Positions 1-6,366 of a stretch of DNA of 6,395 bases are shown here, piece by piece (the first letter of the stretch is position 1; each line of letters starts with the position of its first letter). The stretch is from an uncultured Bacteroidales bacterium (GTDB lineage: Bacteria > Bacteroidota > Bacteroidia > Bacteroidales > Bacteroidaceae). Both the position numbers and the translations under genes were made by a program. The stretch is taken from positions 1 through 6,395 of the forward strand of contig CALZMA010000060.1 of NCBI GenBank assembly GCA_945788445.1. Direction: 5' to 3'. The notes below the pieces were generated by a model. It worked only from the letters and a program-made list of their open reading frames with translations. It did not search any database and was not told the origin of the DNA.

Positions 1-75
1 CGCAGGAGGCCCTGGCGTTTCGTGTTTCCGCCGTAGCATATTTTATGCGAATTTGGCGTTCAACGCAGGAGGCCC
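1..75. repeat. Left-edge repeat with 12-bp direct repeat and small hairpin
   Basis: The 12-mer CGCAGGAGGCCC occurs at 1-12 and again at 64-75. Between the copies is a hairpin with stem GCATA/TATGC (36-40 and 44-48) and loop TTT. It is set inside a further CGCC/GGCG pair (29-32 and 55-58). No coding region is visible. The second 12-mer runs straight into the composite palindrome described separately, so this is probably the edge of the same repeat cluster, cut by the start of the window. What precedes base 1 cannot be seen. Confidence 0.55.
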
Positions 76-267
76 GAAGGGCTGACCTTTAGCTCATAGC
101 CCAGGGTGAAGCCCTGGGTTAGGCGGAGGGTTTTTGAGGAGCCCTGTAGGGGCGACAGCTTTATGCGGACGAATAGGGATGCCGCCCTTACAGGGCTCAT
201 CGGGAGGGGTTCGGGCTAACCCAGGGCTTCACCCTGGGCTATGAGCTGAAGGTCGGGCTTTCAGCCC
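64..267. repeat. Composite nested palindromic (REP/BIME-like) intergenic element
   Basis: The outer arms 91-122 and 216-247 are perfect 32-bp inverted repeats of each other. The similarity continues outwards through a GACCTT motif on each side. A nested inner pair, 139-154 and 183-198, matches at 15 of 16 positions. The element is also built from small hairpins: 72-82 (GCCC-GAA-GGGC), 100-118 (CCCAGGG, loop TGAAG, CCCTGGG), 141-153 (GCCC/GGGC), 184-196 (GCCC/GGGC), 220-238 (CCCAGGG/CCCTGGG) and 255-267 (GGGCT-TTC-AGCCC). No ORF or transposase lies in it. It is 62 bp past the stop of the minus-strand glycosidase gene, where it could also block or end transcription. This arrangement resembles REP/BIME elements mobilised in trans by REP-associated tyrosine transposases; that link is inference, as no such gene is in view. 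Confidence 0.85.
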
Positions 268-329
268 TCGCCTTGCACGCACGGTGGGCGTTGGAGGACT
301 GGATACGCTGGTTGCGAGGAACGTTCCGC

Positions 330-1832
330 TTAGAGCTTCACCTTCACCTTCGCGCCTTTCGATTCGTTTTGCAGTCTGTCGAGCGCGGTGACCACGTAGG
401 TGAACTTCTCGTGGCCGCCTTGGTAGGGCAGCTTGAGGAGGGTTTGCGAGGTCACGGTCACGATGCGGGAGGGGTTGAAGAGGTCGATGGTTTCGCCGTT
501 GCGGAACCGGTAGACCACGTAGCTTCGGGCCTCGTCCAAGGCACTCTTGGCCTTCGGTGCGGTCCAGAAGAGGTAGTAGCCGTCGGGCATCCACATGGCC
601 TTCACCTTCCGGGGTTTCTTCGGTTCCTTGTCGTCCATGAAGGGGAAGAGCGGCTGGAGGGCCGGGGTGCGGTGGTAGCGCTGCTGGAGTGCGGCGGCGT
701 AGTTGCCCTCGTTGCGGACGAGTGCGGCCGAGTACCACATGCAGGAGCCTTGTATGCCGCGCAGCGAGCGTTGCAGGCGGAACTTCTCGGCCATCTGGTT
801 CTGTTGCGGGTTCTTCAGGTCAGCGGCCTTCACGGTGCGTTCGATGTCCTGCCCGATGATGAGCGGCCGTCCGCCCGCGAAGCGGCTCCACCACTTGATG
901 AGTTCGTCGTAGTCGGCCGTGCGGTGGCCGATTTCCCAGTAGAGCTGGGGCACGGTGTAGTCCACCCAGCCCTTGTTTATCCAGTAGAGCACGTCGGCGT
1001 AGAGGTCATCGTAGTTTTGCAGGCCGCGGGTCTGCGAACCGGGGATTTTGGAGCCCGCCGTGGCGTTGTGGTAGATGCCGAAGGGGCTCACGCCGAATTT
1101 CACCCAAGGCTTCACGGCGCGAATGCTGTCGTGGAGCATTTCGATGAAGAGGTTCACGTTGTAGCGGCGCCAGTCGCGGATGTCCTCGAAGCCGTTGCGG
1201 TGCTGCTCGAAGGTGCGCTGGTCGGGGATGGCCACGCCCGCGGCGGGATAGGGATAGAAATAGTCGTCGATGTGGAGGCCGTCCACGTCGTAGCGGCGCA
1301 CGATGTCGGCCGCCACGCGGCAGATATACTTGCGGTTCTCGTGGAGGCCCGGGTCGAAGAGATAGAGCCCGTCGTACTCGAAGAAGCGTTCGGGATGGAG
1401 GAGGTAAGGGTGGGTCGAGGCGAGTTCGCGCGTGCCCTTCGTCTTGGCGCGGAAGGGATTGATCCACGCGTGGAGTTCCATGCCGCGGCGGTGGCACTCA
1501 GTGACCATCCACGCCAGCGGGTCCCAGTAGGGCGAGGGGGCCTTGCCCTGTTGTCCCGTGAGAAAGCGGCTCCAAGGCTCGAAGGGCGAGTTGTAGAGCG
1601 CATCGGCCTCGCCGCGCACCTGGAAAATCACCGCGTTGATGCCGCATTGCTTCATCACGTTGAGCTGGTTCGTGAGGTTGGCCTGCATGGTCGCGCGGTC
1701 CATGCCCTGGAACTGGCCGTTGATGATTTGGATCCATGCCCCGCGAAATTCGCGTTTGGGGGGCAGGTTGTTTTGTGCGAAGCCCGCGAGGGCGAAGCAG
1801 AGAGCGAGTACGAGGGTACAGATGGTTCTCAT
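330..1832 (-). CDS. Secreted GHL10/DUF187-family glycoside hydrolase with C-terminal FN3-like domain
   Basis: This 500-aa protein belongs to the glycosyl-hydrolase-like 10 family (PF02638, DUF187), which includes E. coli DigH/YddW, a divisome-associated enzyme that cleaves denuded peptidoglycan glycans, and B. subtilis YngK. Residues 1-19 form a signal peptide with likely cleavage AGFA|Q20. There is no lipobox, so it should be soluble in the periplasm or exported. The catalytic barrel spans about 27-385. Family motifs in order are REFRGAWI (27-34), QVRGEADALY (71-80), HAWINPFR (121-128), DVDGLHIDDYFYP (182-194), VKFGVSPFGIYHN (244-256) and YTVPQLYWEIGH (292-303). The acidic residues around D188-D190 and E300 are candidate catalytic residues by position in the barrel, not by proof. 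Residues about 405-500 resemble an FN3-like beta sandwich (FWTAP, SYVVYRF, YVVTALD). The length is normal for the Bacteroidetes members and no T9SS domain is present. The ATG directly precedes the signal peptide and lies 28 bp past a TAnnTTTG promoter-like site. Substrate is inferred only; it could act on another polysaccharide. Confidence 0.93.
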   Translation of the reverse strand: MRTICTLVLALCFALAGFAQNNLPPKREFRGAWIQIINGQFQGMDRATMQANLTNQLNVMKQCGINAVIFQVRGEADALYNSPFEPWSRFLTGQQGKAPSPYWDPLAWMVTECHRRGMELHAWINPFRAKTKGTRELASTHPYLLHPERFFEYDGLYLFDPGLHENRKYICRVAADIVRRYDVDGLHIDDYFYPYPAAGVAIPDQRTFEQHRNGFEDIRDWRRYNVNLFIEMLHDSIRAVKPWVKFGVSPFGIYHNATAGSKIPGSQTRGLQNYDDLYADVLYWINKGWVDYTVPQLYWEIGHRTADYDELIKWWSRFAGGRPLIIGQDIERTVKAADLKNPQQNQMAEKFRLQRSLRGIQGSCMWYSAALVRNEGNYAAALQQRYHRTPALQPLFPFMDDKEPKKPRKVKAMWMPDGYYLFWTAPKAKSALDEARSYVVYRFRNGETIDLFNPSRIVTVTSQTLLKLPYQGGHEKFTYVVTALDRLQNESKGAKVKVKL

Positions 1833-1860
1833 GGGAAGGGTTCGTTAGATTTTTGCGCGC

Positions 1861-1868
1861 CAAAGTTA
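1861..1868 (-). promoter_or_regulatory. Bacteroidetes -7 element (TAACTTTG) for the glycosidase gene
   Basis: On the minus strand this reads TAACTTTG, an exact match to the Bacteroidetes -7 consensus TAnnTTTG used by the phylum's primary sigma factor. It lies 28 bp upstream of the ATG at 1832, which predicts a leader of roughly 20-25 nt. No clear -33 TTTG is present at the expected distance, where the sequence is G-rich. The site implies that the glycosidase is transcribed separately from the two upstream genes. The position and match are seen; function is inferred. Confidence 0.6.
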
Positions 1869-1869
1869 T

Positions 1870-1904
1870 AAAAAATCAGCGAAGCCCCACCCCTTTGCGG
1901 GCTT
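1870..1904 (-). terminator. Weak terminator-like hairpin upstream of the glycosidase promoter
   Basis: On the minus strand, AAGCCC (1904-1899) and GGGCTT (1887-1882) form a 6-bp stem with an 11-nt loop. A run of six T follows (1875-1870) after a short CGCTGA gap. This could end transcripts arriving from upstream just before the TAACTTTG promoter site, or the A/T run may simply be part of the promoter region. The stem is short and the T run is offset from it, so this is a tentative call. Confidence 0.25.
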
Positions 1905-1979
1905 AGAGTTGCAAAACCGCAGTTTCTTCGCCTCCAATCGGCCTGTTGCCCTTTCCCCGCGGGGGCGCTTTGGGGTAAA

Positions 1980-2059
1980 ACAACTCGGCACTTCGGATTT
2001 TCAATCGCTGCGACCGGATGGTCAAAGCCTGGGATTGAAAAACCGAAGTGCCGAGTTGT
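1980..2059. repeat. 27-bp near-perfect inverted repeat; probable strong transcription terminator
   Basis: The arms 1980-2006 and 2033-2059 are complementary at 26 of 27 positions; the only mismatch is A1997 against A2042. The 26-nt loop holds a further small hairpin, GACC/GGTC around GGAT. Read on the minus strand, the stem is followed at once by TTTT (1980-1977), as expected of an intrinsic terminator. It lies 41 bp past the stop of the coding-like remnant (2101-2229) and about 205 bp past the 630-aa gene, so it probably closes that transcription unit. The stem is much longer than a normal terminator, so it may instead be a mobile palindromic repeat or act on both strands. Confidence 0.8.
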
Positions 2060-2100
2060 GAGAGGGAAAATACAGGGCGGCCGCGGGGCGGCGGGCGCGT

Positions 2101-2229
2101 TCAGAAACCGTGGCGGTCGAGGAGCACCCGGCCCTTCGTGTCCTTCGCCGTGATGCGCAGCTGCCGGCCGCTTTTCTCCACGCTGATGACCGTGCTGTGT
2201 TCTTTCACGACGGGTAATCTGAAGGAAAG
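2101..2229 (-). pseudogene. Short coding-like remnant, apparent C-terminus of a lost gene
   Basis: This 42-codon minus-strand reading frame runs from just after a TAG (2232-2230) to a TGA (2103-2101). It has a coding-like G/C preference at third positions and a sensible beta-strand pattern (STVISVEKSG, RQLRITAKDTKGRVLLDRHGF). There is no ATG; the only candidate start is GTG at 2208, giving 35 aa, with no signal peptide. It is in a different frame from the gene upstream, so it is not a simple read-through tail of that gene. Its pattern weakly recalls the final strands of calcineurin-like phosphoesterases, but the stretch is too short for a family call. A strong hairpin follows, as at the end of a real gene. 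It could also be a genuine small protein. Confidence 0.4.
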
Positions 2230-2263
2230 CTATAAGGCAAAAGTGCAGGCAAACGGAAAGGGC

Positions 2264-4156
2264 TTATCGTACAATGAGCTTCTGCGTCTGTGCCTTGCCC
2301 GTGCCCTGGGCGATGCCCTGCACTACGTACACGCCGCGCGGGAGCGGGGCGGAGGCATCGAGGGCCTGGCCGGCGGCATTGAAGAGGCGGAGCCGGGCGC
2401 AGGGCTGCGAACTGCGGAGATGGCCTGTGGCATCGACCGAGAAGCGGAGCGGGGCTTCCTGCGGCACGGCCCCGATGGCAGAGGCGTCGCCGCCGAGGCG
2501 CACGTGGGCCGCGTTGAGCACTTCGTTGAACTTCAGGTTCTGCTTGTCCATGAGGTGGACGTAGGCCACGAGGCGGCAGTTCTTGCGCACCCAGGCGGCG
2601 TCCCAGGCAACGGGGGCGAAGTCCACGCTGTACTTGTTGTCCGCGTCGAGCTTCAGTTCGTCGCCCGTGGCCACGGTGCAGTAGTTCACGCGTTTCACGC
2701 CGTTGTGCTTGAAGCGCTCAATGAGGTCATCGGGCGCGCCCTCGTCGTTGAGGCCCTTCTGGGGGTACTTGTCGAGGCCGATGCTGTCCTCCACGAGATA
2801 GACCGAGAGGTAGACGGGACGGCCCGAGGCGGCCATTTCCTTGTTCACGCGGCCCGAAACGGTGCAGCCCAGGCCTTCTTCGGTCTCGTTGAGGGCAATG
2901 TCGATGCCGGCCATGGCGGGACGTACCGCAGCCTGCGCGAGGGCAGAGGCATAGGGCTCGGTCTCGGCCACCTGCGCCGTGAGGATGGGCGTTTCGGCAC
3001 CCACGGGCACCACGCGGTCGTACATGACGGCGGGGTTGAACGTCTCGCCGGCAGGACCGAAGAAGTAGAGCAGCTCTTCGTCCACGGGTTGGGTGAAGGC
3101 ATCCTTCTGGAAACCGCTGTGGTGCGACACGTAGACGAGGTCGGAGAGCGTGTGGGCCTCCATGGCGAGGTCGAGGAAGTAGAACATGAAGGGGCAGGCC
3201 GTGCAGTACTGGCTGGTGAACTCTTCGACGAGGGGCACGCGCGTGAAGGCGTCTTCGGTCACATAGTGCCACGTGCGGCCGGGCATCACGGCCTGTGCGT
3301 CCTCACCGTCCACGCGGCTCACGCTGAGGTCGAGCCACTGGTTGGTGCCGAGCCCGCTGCCGGTGTAGACACTCATGGGCACGACGCGGCCTTCGTGGGG
3401 CGCGAGGGGCTCCTCGAAGCTCACTTCCACCTCGTGGGGCTGTTCGTCGCCCTGGCCCAGCATCTGGAGCGTGAGCTTGCTGACGGGCGCGGCCGAGCAG
3501 TTGGTGAAGGAAACCTTGCCCGCGAAGGGCTTGGAGGGTTCTACGACCAGGGGCGAGTGGGCCGTCTGGGCAAAGACGGAACGCTCGAGGGCGGGCGCGG
3601 CCTCGTCGTCGAGGATGGCGAAGATGAGGAGCGCGCCGCGGTCGTCGTACTGCTTCCAGCCCTGGTCCGAGAGGTTGAACCAGCAGGCCTGCGGCACATT
3701 GACGGCATCGTAGGCACCGATGGGGTAGCGGTCGCCCAGGGTCTCGAAGACCTGGAGGCCGACGTAGAGGGGCTGTTCGCCGATGGTCACGGGTTCGTCG
3801 AAATAGATGTTGTTCCAGCCCTTGTCGAAGCGGCACACGACTTGCGTGGGCTCGGCCTCGGGGCTGCCTTCGGCCCACTGGATGAGGGAGCGTCCCTGGC
3901 GCTGCTGGTCGTACTCGTGGCTCATGAAGCAGCGCACGCCGAGCACCTTGTGGCCCTTGAGGCGGTCTACGGCGGGGTCGGTCTGGGGGTCGAGACAGAT
4001 GTAGGCGGCGACGAAACCGTTTTCGCCGATGCCCTGGTATTTCAGTTCCATGCTGTCGCACACTTCGGGCGCGTAGCCGTAGCGCGGGAAGTCCTGTGCC
4101 ACGGCACCGAGGGGCGCGAGGCAGAGGGCAAGCAGGAGGCGGAGAATTTTGTTCAT
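2264..4156 (-). CDS. Omp28-related secreted protein with thioredoxin-like CTAC motif and T9SS-type C-terminal domain
   Basis: This is a 630-aa exported protein. Residues 1-20 form a signal peptide cleaved AVA|Q21. Residues about 25-190 look like a beta-sandwich domain (GWNNIYFDEPVTI, PLYVGLQVF). About 208-290 is an Ig-like segment (GKVSFTNCSAAPVSKLTLQM). From about 305 comes a thioredoxin-like Omp28-type domain: VPLVEEFTSQYCTACP carries C318-T-A-C321, and FNPAVMYDR (373-381) fits the later cis-proline loop, P375. About 440-555 is a beta-rich segment (VYLSVYLVEDSIG, RLVAYVHLMD). The end, about 568-630, resembles a T9SS type A sorting domain (RLRLFNAAGQAL, GVYVVQG, QKLIVR), so it is probably carried across the outer membrane and anchored or released. 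The ATG starts the signal peptide; its leader is A-rich with no Shine-Dalgarno. It follows the 648-aa paralogue by 73 bp without its own promoter match, so co-transcription is likely. Redox activity and partners are unknown. Confidence 0.88.
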   Translation of the reverse strand: MNKILRLLLALCLAPLGAVAQDFPRYGYAPEVCDSMELKYQGIGENGFVAAYICLDPQTDPAVDRLKGHKVLGVRCFMSHEYDQQRQGRSLIQWAEGSPEAEPTQVVCRFDKGWNNIYFDEPVTIGEQPLYVGLQVFETLGDRYPIGAYDAVNVPQACWFNLSDQGWKQYDDRGALLIFAILDDEAAPALERSVFAQTAHSPLVVEPSKPFAGKVSFTNCSAAPVSKLTLQMLGQGDEQPHEVEVSFEEPLAPHEGRVVPMSVYTGSGLGTNQWLDLSVSRVDGEDAQAVMPGRTWHYVTEDAFTRVPLVEEFTSQYCTACPFMFYFLDLAMEAHTLSDLVYVSHHSGFQKDAFTQPVDEELLYFFGPAGETFNPAVMYDRVVPVGAETPILTAQVAETEPYASALAQAAVRPAMAGIDIALNETEEGLGCTVSGRVNKEMAASGRPVYLSVYLVEDSIGLDKYPQKGLNDEGAPDDLIERFKHNGVKRVNYCTVATGDELKLDADNKYSVDFAPVAWDAAWVRKNCRLVAYVHLMDKQNLKFNEVLNAAHVRLGGDASAIGAVPQEAPLRFSVDATGHLRSSQPCARLRLFNAAGQALDASAPLPRGVYVVQGIAQGTGKAQTQKLIVR

Positions 4157-4185
4157 AGAGATTGTTTTAGGGGAGAGTTACGGAT

Positions 4186-4218
4186 GGCGGAACGGGCCTC
4201 GGTCGGGTCCGTTCCGCC
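4186..4218 (-). promoter_or_regulatory. Intercistronic stem-loop between the two paralogues
   Basis: GGCGGAACGG (4186-4195) and CCGTTCCGCC (4209-4218) form a perfect 10-bp stem with a 13-nt loop. On the minus-strand transcript it starts 11 nt past the stop codon of the 648-aa gene and ends 29 nt before the ATG of the 630-aa gene. No T run follows, so a full intrinsic terminator is unlikely. It more probably marks an mRNA processing or stabilising site, or a partial attenuator that sets unequal levels of the two proteins. Confidence 0.65.
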
Positions 4219-4229
4219 TGTGGATTGTC

Positions 4230-6176
4230 TTAGAATGCTACCTTCAGGGCGGGAGCCTCGGGGCGCACCTTCGACTTCACGAGGTAAACGCCGTGGCCGC
4301 CGCGGAGCAGCTGCACGCGCTGGCCGGCGAGGTCGTAGACTTCGGCGGGGGCACCGTCGAGGAAGGCTTCGCCGTCGCGCACTTCGAGGCCGCGGGCCAT
4401 TTCGAGGCTTTCGATGCCGGCGGGCACGGGCACGGCGGCTTCGGTGCTGTTGATGATTTCGCGGCTGAGGTTGTCGTTCTTCGGACCGCGGTTGATGATG
4501 GCGATCACGCTGAGGTTGGCGGGATTATAGTCGTCGTACATGCGTGCTTCGAAGTGCTTGCTGAACGAGCCGTCGGCCTCGAGCGTCAGGGCCTTGCCCC
4601 AGTAGGAGTTGAGCAGTTCGCGGATCACGTTGTAGTGGGTGTAGGTCGACGCGGGCAGCTCGCCCTCCTTGTCGTCCCAGAACTTCTGGCTGTCGCTCAC
4701 CACCTCTTTCTCCATGAGGTAGACCGTGAGGTTGAGGTTCTCGCCTTCGGGCATCACCCCCGGGGCCACGTCGCCCGTGACGTCGATGAGGATTTTGCTG
4801 TTGTCCTCGTTCCACGTGGGCACCACGCTGACGGAGGCGAAGGTCGGGCGCTGGAGGGCCGCGTCGTACATGCCGGTGGCCATGCCCGGGTAGGGGATGC
4901 CGTAGAGGAAGGGCGTGCCGGCGACGGGGGAGACGTTGTTGAGGTAGTCCGTGCGGTCGATGCTGAGGTTGGGCAGGAAGACCTTCATCGAGTCGCCAGC
5001 GCAGAGGCTGAGCATGGCGTAGAGCGCATCGTTCTTGCCCGTCATGAACTGGTCGTCGAGGTGCTGGTTAATGAGCGTCATGCGGTCGGTATAGTTCTGG
5101 AAGTCGGCCATGAAGTAGTCGTCGAAGTAGGTCGGGACCATGTAGCTGTTTTCAGAGCCGTAGAATTCGACCGTCGGGCGGAAGACATAGTTCGCAGCCA
5201 CCTCGGAGGGTACGGCAATGAAGGACACGTCCTTCGTCACGGGGTCGGCCACGGCGTTGCCGTTCACCTTCGTCAGCCGGGCCTGGGCGGCTCCCGAAGC
5301 GAGGTAGGTGAGGGGCAGCGTCACGCGCTTGCTTTCGGCGGGCAGGATGGACGAACTGAGTTTCACTTCGTTGCTGGCCGATGCTTCGCCCTGTACTGTG
5401 GTCATCTCCAGGCTGCTGATGGGGTTGGAGCCCCGGTTGGTGATGGTGAAGATGGCTGCGGAGGCTTCGCCCTTCTTGCCGATGTGCTCGTAGCGGAGGT
5501 CGTCGACGGCGGCGAGGTCGTGGAACTGTCCCTTCGTGTCGTGGACCACGAGCATGATGGCCATGGTGCCGAGCGACTTGAGGTCGTGCCAGATTTCCTT
5601 CCCCTGGGTGTCGGTTTCGCCGCTGTAGAGGAAGCAGCTGTTGTCCACGTCCTGGGGGTAGAACTTGGGGATGCAGCAGAGGTTGGCCTTGAGGTCGGTG
5701 TAGTAGCCCACCACGAGTTCGTCCACGTCGGGGATGGTGAAGCCCTCGAGGAGGTTCAGCTCGTTCCAGCCAAAGGCCACCATGCCTTCGCCCGAGGCGA
5801 TGTTTTCGCCGTCGAAGGAGGTGCGGACGAACATCTCGAGTTCGCCCTTCTCGTCCTGCTCGTCCCAGCCGATGCGCAGCGACTTCACTTCGCCGCCAAT
5901 GTAGTCCTTGAACATGTCGCGGGTGAGCTTCACGGCCACGCCGACACGGCAGTCCGTCGATTGCGACAGGCCGTCCCAGGGGTAGATGTAGTCGGAGTAC
6001 TTGCAGTGGCCGAGATAGATTTTGCCTTCCGAGGAGTCGGAAGCGCGGACCACGGGAGCCGCTGCCGCAGCGGGTTGAGGCAGGCTGTTCTGCCAGACGT
6101 GCTGGGCCCGGGCCACGCCGACGGCGCAGAGCAGGAAGAGCACGAAGGAGAGGGTTTGGGTGTAATAGTTCTTCAT
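4230..6176 (-). CDS. Secreted paralogue of the Omp28-related protein, lacking the CxxC motif
   Basis: This 648-aa exported protein has the same layout as the 630-aa gene next to it. Residues 1-24 form a signal peptide cleaved VARA|Q25. A beta-sandwich N-terminal domain follows (GWNELNLLEGFTI, DELVVGYYT), then an Ig-like segment about 238-320 (FTITNRGSNPISSLEMT). About 333-420 matches the thioredoxin-like region, but VEFYGSENSYMVP (336-348) aligns without gaps to VEEFTSQYCTACP of the neighbour, placing S344 and V347 where the two cysteines would be. About 480-565 is a beta-rich segment (LNLTVYLMEKE, NLSVIAIINR). The C-terminus, 588-648, is T9SS-like (AEVYDLAGQRV, HGVYLVKSK). The frame is open up to 6278, but the ATG at 6176 is chosen because it starts the signal peptide and lies downstream of the promoter-like site. 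It is the first gene of a likely two-gene operon. It is probably a binding or structural protein, not an oxidoreductase; the function is not recognised. Confidence 0.85.
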   Translation of the reverse strand: MKNYYTQTLSFVLFLLCAVGVARAQHVWQNSLPQPAAAAAPVVRASDSSEGKIYLGHCKYSDYIYPWDGLSQSTDCRVGVAVKLTRDMFKDYIGGEVKSLRIGWDEQDEKGELEMFVRTSFDGENIASGEGMVAFGWNELNLLEGFTIPDVDELVVGYYTDLKANLCCIPKFYPQDVDNSCFLYSGETDTQGKEIWHDLKSLGTMAIMLVVHDTKGQFHDLAAVDDLRYEHIGKKGEASAAIFTITNRGSNPISSLEMTTVQGEASASNEVKLSSSILPAESKRVTLPLTYLASGAAQARLTKVNGNAVADPVTKDVSFIAVPSEVAANYVFRPTVEFYGSENSYMVPTYFDDYFMADFQNYTDRMTLINQHLDDQFMTGKNDALYAMLSLCAGDSMKVFLPNLSIDRTDYLNNVSPVAGTPFLYGIPYPGMATGMYDAALQRPTFASVSVVPTWNEDNSKILIDVTGDVAPGVMPEGENLNLTVYLMEKEVVSDSQKFWDDKEGELPASTYTHYNVIRELLNSYWGKALTLEADGSFSKHFEARMYDDYNPANLSVIAIINRGPKNDNLSREIINSTEAAVPVPAGIESLEMARGLEVRDGEAFLDGAPAEVYDLAGQRVQLLRGGHGVYLVKSKVRPEAPALKVAF

Positions 6177-6246
6177 AAGCTGTTGGTTGTATGGTGTTTG
6201 TAAATTCTTGGCGTACAGACTGGATTTTTGCCCTGGCCTTTGGCGG

Positions 6247-6278
6247 CGAAGATAGCGGTTTTCGGAATGTCGGGCCAA
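6247..6278 (-). promoter_or_regulatory. Promoter-like site for the two-gene operon
   Basis: On the minus strand TATCTTCG (6254-6247) matches the Bacteroidetes -7 consensus TAnnTTTG at all but one fixed position. A TTG (6278-6276) lies 21 nt upstream, near the place of the -33 TTTG. The predicted leader before the ATG at 6176 is about 60-65 nt. This is the best promoter match in 6177-6395; the rest of that stretch is A/T-richer, has no gene and holds the start of a repeat at its right end. Confidence 0.45.
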
Positions 6279-6366
6279 GAAATTACCGTTTTTCTTCCCC
6301 TTTCTACCTATTTATAATGATGAAACGGCCGCAAACGGGGCGGATTTCCCCTTTTACGTCTTCTGT

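Noticed and set aside
64..267. CRISPR-like array in the repeat region
   Set aside because: The repeats are inverted and nested, not evenly spaced direct repeats with unique spacers, and no cas gene is present.
318..327. 10-bp palindrome GGAACGTTCC beside the glycosidase stop codon
   Set aside because: It is short, has no loop or T run and can arise by chance; not enough for a terminator or operator call.
273..1871. 532-aa plus-strand reading frame opposite the glycosidase gene
   Set aside because: It lies antisense to a clear GHL10 gene, has a composition rich in H, V, E, G and A typical of reversed GC-rich codons, no signal peptide and no recognisable motif.
1955..1964. Palindrome CCCCGCGGGG
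   Set aside because: It is a GC-rich chance palindrome in GC-rich DNA, without a T run on either strand or another feature.
2048..4453. 801-aa plus-strand reading frame
   Set aside because: It is the complement of the Omp28-related gene and part of its neighbour, with low-complexity Arg/Gly-rich ends and no domain. High third-position GC removes stops on the opposite strand.
4149..6203. 684-aa plus-strand reading frame
   Set aside because: It is antisense to the 648-aa secreted protein gene, with the same biased composition and no supporting start signals.
6177..6278. 34-codon N-terminal extension of the 648-aa gene
   Set aside because: It would bury the signal peptide inside the protein and run through the promoter-like site at 6247-6254. 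The ATG at 6176 gives a normal signal peptide.
6337..6351. GGGG/CCCC stem followed by TTTT on the plus strand
   Set aside because: A 4-bp stem is too weak for a terminator call, and no plus-strand gene precedes it in the window.
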